Source: Hordeum vulgare subsp. vulgare
Taxonomy: Eukaryota > Streptophyta > Magnoliopsida > Poales > Poaceae
Direction: 5' to 3'
Length of the DNA stretch: 64,000 bases
Assembly (NCBI RefSeq): GCF_904849725.1
Contig: NC_058518.1
Location: 10,684,147-10,748,146, forward strand
Made by a program: the position numbers and the translations under genes. Of this stretch, positions 61,001 through 64,000 are shown one piece after another (position 1 is the first letter of the stretch; every line of letters starts with the position of its first letter). The notes beneath the pieces are model-generated. The model was not told the DNA's origin, did not search any database, and saw only the letters and a program-made list of their open reading frames with translations.

Positions 61001-62112
61001 GGTGGGAGGAGCCCGAGGAGGGGCTCACCGACGGTGACGTGACGGCCCGGTGAAGCCGGAGTTCGCACGAAGGTGACGGTGGAGACGGCATGGAGGCGGT
61101 GACGGTGACGGTGACGATGGTGGTGACGTGCCGGCGAGGGGGAGCCGGTCGGATCCGGTCGGATCTGGTGAGTTGGTCATGTCTCCCTGCCCGGTCCCTC
61201 CCGGACCGAGCGGGAGATGGCCGACGGGGGGGGCCGGGGCGGTAGGCCGGCGAGGTGGAGGCCGAGGCAGCCGGGGCCCCCTGCCGGCGGGGTGGAGGGG
61301 GTGGCTCGCCGGCCGGGAGAGGGAAGGGGCCGCCGGGGAAGGAGGATGAGGGGAGGGGGTCGCCGCGGGAGGGAGGGGGCCGTGAGGTGGGGCGGCTCGG
61401 TGGAGGAGGTGGCCGTGAGAGGGGGGGCCGCCGGGGGAGGTTAGGCCGTGGGGAGGGAGGCCGCCGGCGGGAGGGAGGAGGCCGAGGGGCGGGTCGCCGG
61501 CGACAGGTAGGAGGCGGTGGAGAGGCGGGCTCGCCGGCGGGAGGCAGGGGGCCGACGGGAGATGGGAGTGGAGGGCGTGGCGACGGGAGCAGAGAGAGGG
61601 ATCGTGGGGGATTTGGCGCGGGGGGGCCGAGAGGGAGGGGTGGGGTTCCTGTCGGTGGGGTGGGGTGGTCACGGGGGAGTGGGGGGCGTGGCGGCGCCCA
61701 GGGGGGGAGGGAGTAGCGAGGGGAGGGGCTAGGGTTTAGTGGGAGGGGGCGCGGGGGGGGCCTGGCCGGTTGGCTGCGTGGGCCGGCCTGCTGGGTCGGT
61801 GGCCCAGTTGGGCCGGTGGGATTTGTATTTATTTCTTTTTTTATAGTTAATTTTTTATAGTTTATGTTTTATTCATTTAGAGGCTCTAAATCATTTCTAA
61901 AAATGCATGATTCAACTTCACAAATCATTTGGGAATATTTGTAACTCATCGGACATTTTTATTTTTGCATTCGAAACTTCCCTCATTTGACTCTAAATTA
62001 GATATGATAATTGCTTTGCTTTTATTTAAGTGACAACTTATTTTAGATAAACTTGATGACGTGGGAGAATTAGTGTGTGATTATCGTAGCTTAATTTTCC
62101 CGGGGCGTCACA
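58097..62112 (-). repeat. 3' LTR of element D (4016 bp, minus strand)
   Basis: On the minus strand it begins TGTGACGCCCCGGG and ends GAGGGCGTCACA. Its 3' two thirds closely match the B and C LTRs. Its 5' third, before the GC block, is different sequence, so it is a distinct subfamily. The GC block reads as G-rich on the plus strand (about 61120-61770) and yields long artefact frames. Confidence 0.9.
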
Positions 62113-62710
62113 ACTCTCCCCTACTAACAAGAATTCTCGTCCCGAGAATTTAGAGGTAGAAGGAAAGAGCTCGGTTTATTCATCACGAAGATGATCCTCG
62201 CGTTCCCAAGTGGCCTCATCTTCAGAATGATTTGATCATTTCACTTTGAGGAACTTGGTGACTTTTGCGACGAGCCTGACGTTCAGTCTGGTCGAAAATG
62301 TGGACCGGATGCTCTTTATGAGAGAGGTCTTGTTGCAGCTCAAGTATATCTCTGATCCACTGCTCGAATAAAATCTTTGAAGCAGCGACAGAGCTGAGAC
62401 ACATGAAAGACACCGTGAACCTGAGGAATGTTCGCCAGCAGTTCCAATTGATAAGCTATTTTCCACGCCTTTCGAGAATAGTGAAAGGACCAATATAGCG
62501 AGGAGCTAACTTGCCCTTGGTTACAAAACGGTGTGCGCCTCTCATTGGGGTGACACGAAGATAAGCCTTTTCGCCAGGTTGATAGACCATATCTTGATGA
62601 TGACGGTCATACTGACTTTTCTGACAAGACTGAGCAGCCTTCAGATTCTCGTGAATAATGCGGACTTGATCTTCAACATGTTGGGTAACATCTGGACCAT
62701 AGAGTGATCG
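62113..62710 (-). pseudogene. pol: 3' end of pol in element D (GPY/F segment and chromodomain, frameshifted)
   Basis: Minus-strand reading gives the end of integrase ([16 protein letters not shown], then RYIGPF) and, after frameshifts, a chromodomain-like end (DLSHKEHPVHIFDQ). The usual stop is replaced by AAA next to the stem-loop at 62132-62150. There is no RT, RNase H or integrase core. The match to B and C ends abruptly near 62711. Confidence 0.85.
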
Positions 62711-64000
62711 ATACTTTGAACGGTGGCTCAGGAATTTCATACGAAGCCAAGTATAAGGGATACCTTGGAATCAAAGGTGTACAGGAGAGTCAGGTTTCAA
62801 TCCTGTGGAACTTTGGGTTATGGGTCCACCATGTGGCTCGAGAGTAGGTAGAGGGGTGACATACTATACGGTCTTGGTAATAAGACATGTCAGAGGATAA
62901 CCTGTCAGTTATGTTGGCAACATCGTCGATACCAAGGGCGGGGAACGAATAGAACCATTTTCCTGCTCGTTGAAACGAGGCGGGCCAATAGGCAAGGTTC
63001 TCGTCCACCGGTGGCTACCAGAATGTTATCCACAATAGTAACACGGTCTTACTGACAGAGTTGTACACCAAGAATTTTACCTAAGCAGGGAATTAACACT
63101 GCTTAGATAAGTTATGCCACAATAAAAATCAAACAGACCAATGGGAAGGGAAAATGTGTTCACACACACAAGTATTAGAGTATACCATCCCCGGGGAAAT
63201 CATAGAGTATGGTATACATGATAGGTCATCCAGTACATAACCATCTTGGTAAAGAGACAAGAAGAATCATCATGTTTATCCATACCATGTGGGTTGGATA
63301 ATTGATCAGGAACAATTTAGCATCGCGCTTCCAATGTTCCAGTTGAATTTAGAGTACCACATTCGTGCTTTGGGGTAGCATCGACATGGTCATCAGATAA
63401 AGGTTGGACATATGGATATACAAAGAGGAACCAGGAGGGACAACTTACAAAGCTAAGTCATACAATTTCCTCATGGTAGAATGGCGAACCTTACATATGG
63501 AAGGATTTATAACAATAGGTCCTCCGACCCAGTGTGCCAGACAAGACATCACTGTACCGGTTTTCCTAAAGACCAAAGTTATAATTATTGGGATACGTAT
63601 TGGTGCCGGGACACCTCAGGCTCAAGATACCTGAGAAGAAGGATGAAAACGCAAGATTCTCATGAGGTGAGCTACACAAGCAATTCTTGAATCAAGAGTT
63701 TGATTTAATACATATGAACACAATGTCAAGACATTCGTGCCCACATAGAATTCGTACGTCAAAATGCAACTGGGTTCTCATTTGGACACCATCATAGAGG
63801 ATAACAAGGCTCCATGTGTAAGTCTGGATTAGCTCTTATGAAAGAACTTCTTTTCCTTGATCAAATCAGTCAGTAGCTTGACGTGCTAAGAGAAATTATA
63901 TGGAGTGAGGATAGCAAATCTTCAAAACATATAACACTTCGCACATGCGTGAATGATTTGGTATTTCACGAGAGGAAGCGAAACAAAACTTTCCATATTC
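62711..64000 (-). other. unassigned internal sequence of element D
   Basis: AT-moderate sequence without similarity to the B or C interiors. The longest minus-strand frame is 72 codons (62790-63008, NLAYWPASFQRAG...), with no domain I recognise. It may be non-coding interior of a non-autonomous LTR element or a separate nested repeat. Confidence 0.4.

Larger units (their letters stand above)
58097..64000 (-). mobile_element. Ty3/Gypsy element D (minus strand), chimeric or non-autonomous, runs off the window
   Basis: One LTR (58097-62112) is followed on its internal side by a stem-loop, a purine tract and the last ~600 bp of a pol closely related to B and C. From about 62711 the sequence no longer matches B or C. 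D inserted into the 3' LTR of C; ACCTC at 58092-58096 is the likely target copy. With only the end of pol and no other coding domain visible in 1.3 kb, it looks like a non-autonomous derivative. Confidence 0.85.

Noticed and set aside
63404..63690. Short plus-strand frames near the right edge
   Set aside because: Under 80 codons, overlapping in two frames, with no recognisable motif and in repeat sequence.

Overview
The window is intergenic DNA from a large grass genome, almost certainly Triticeae (wheat, Aegilops or barley group). The clearest marker is a solo LTR of the BARE-1/WIS/Angela Copia family. It sits among Ty3/Gypsy chromoviruses with LTRs of about 4 kb and a CACTA DNA transposon, all nested in an AT-rich tandem satellite. 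I see no ordinary single-copy host gene, no rRNA or tRNA gene and no prokaryotic feature.

Layout. 1-8462 is the 3' part of a decayed Ty3/Gypsy element (A): gag, protease, RT, RNase H, integrase, chromodomain, then a 4.1 kb 3' LTR. 8463-14478, 27033-30841 and 44836-47614 are pieces of one satellite array with a monomer of about 108 bp and a higher-order repeat of about 2.1 kb. A 12.55 kb CACTA element (14479-27032, target duplication CAA) splits the first two pieces. It carries an intact-looking two-exon 3'-5' exonuclease gene and a broken multi-exon gene joining an En/Spm-type transposase-like region to a Ulp1-type (C48) cysteine protease. A minus-strand BARE/Angela solo LTR (22807-24617, duplication TTACC) interrupts an exon of that second gene.

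30842-44835 is a full-length Ty3/Gypsy element (B, duplication TGAAT) with two LTRs, a primer binding site, an extra ORF upstream of gag (ORF0) and a multiply broken gag-pol. 47615-58096 is a sister element (C) whose gag-pol has one visible frameshift. Its 3' LTR is cut by a third relative (D) on the minus strand (58097 to beyond the window end). D keeps only the last ~600 bp of pol next to its LTR; the remaining 1.3 kb is unrecognised.

How the parts relate. Satellite came first. A, the CACTA, B and C inserted into it; the BARE copy later inserted into the CACTA and collapsed to a solo LTR; D inserted into C. B and C share ORF0, whose N-terminal ~80 residues have the alpha-beta-beta-beta-alpha pattern of a double-stranded-RNA-binding motif. 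Both ORF0 and gag start immediately behind splice-acceptor-like sequences. Other points of interest are discordant LTRs in B, a conserved stem-loop at the end of pol, the exonuclease gene inside the CACTA, and the 36-codon periodicity of the satellite.
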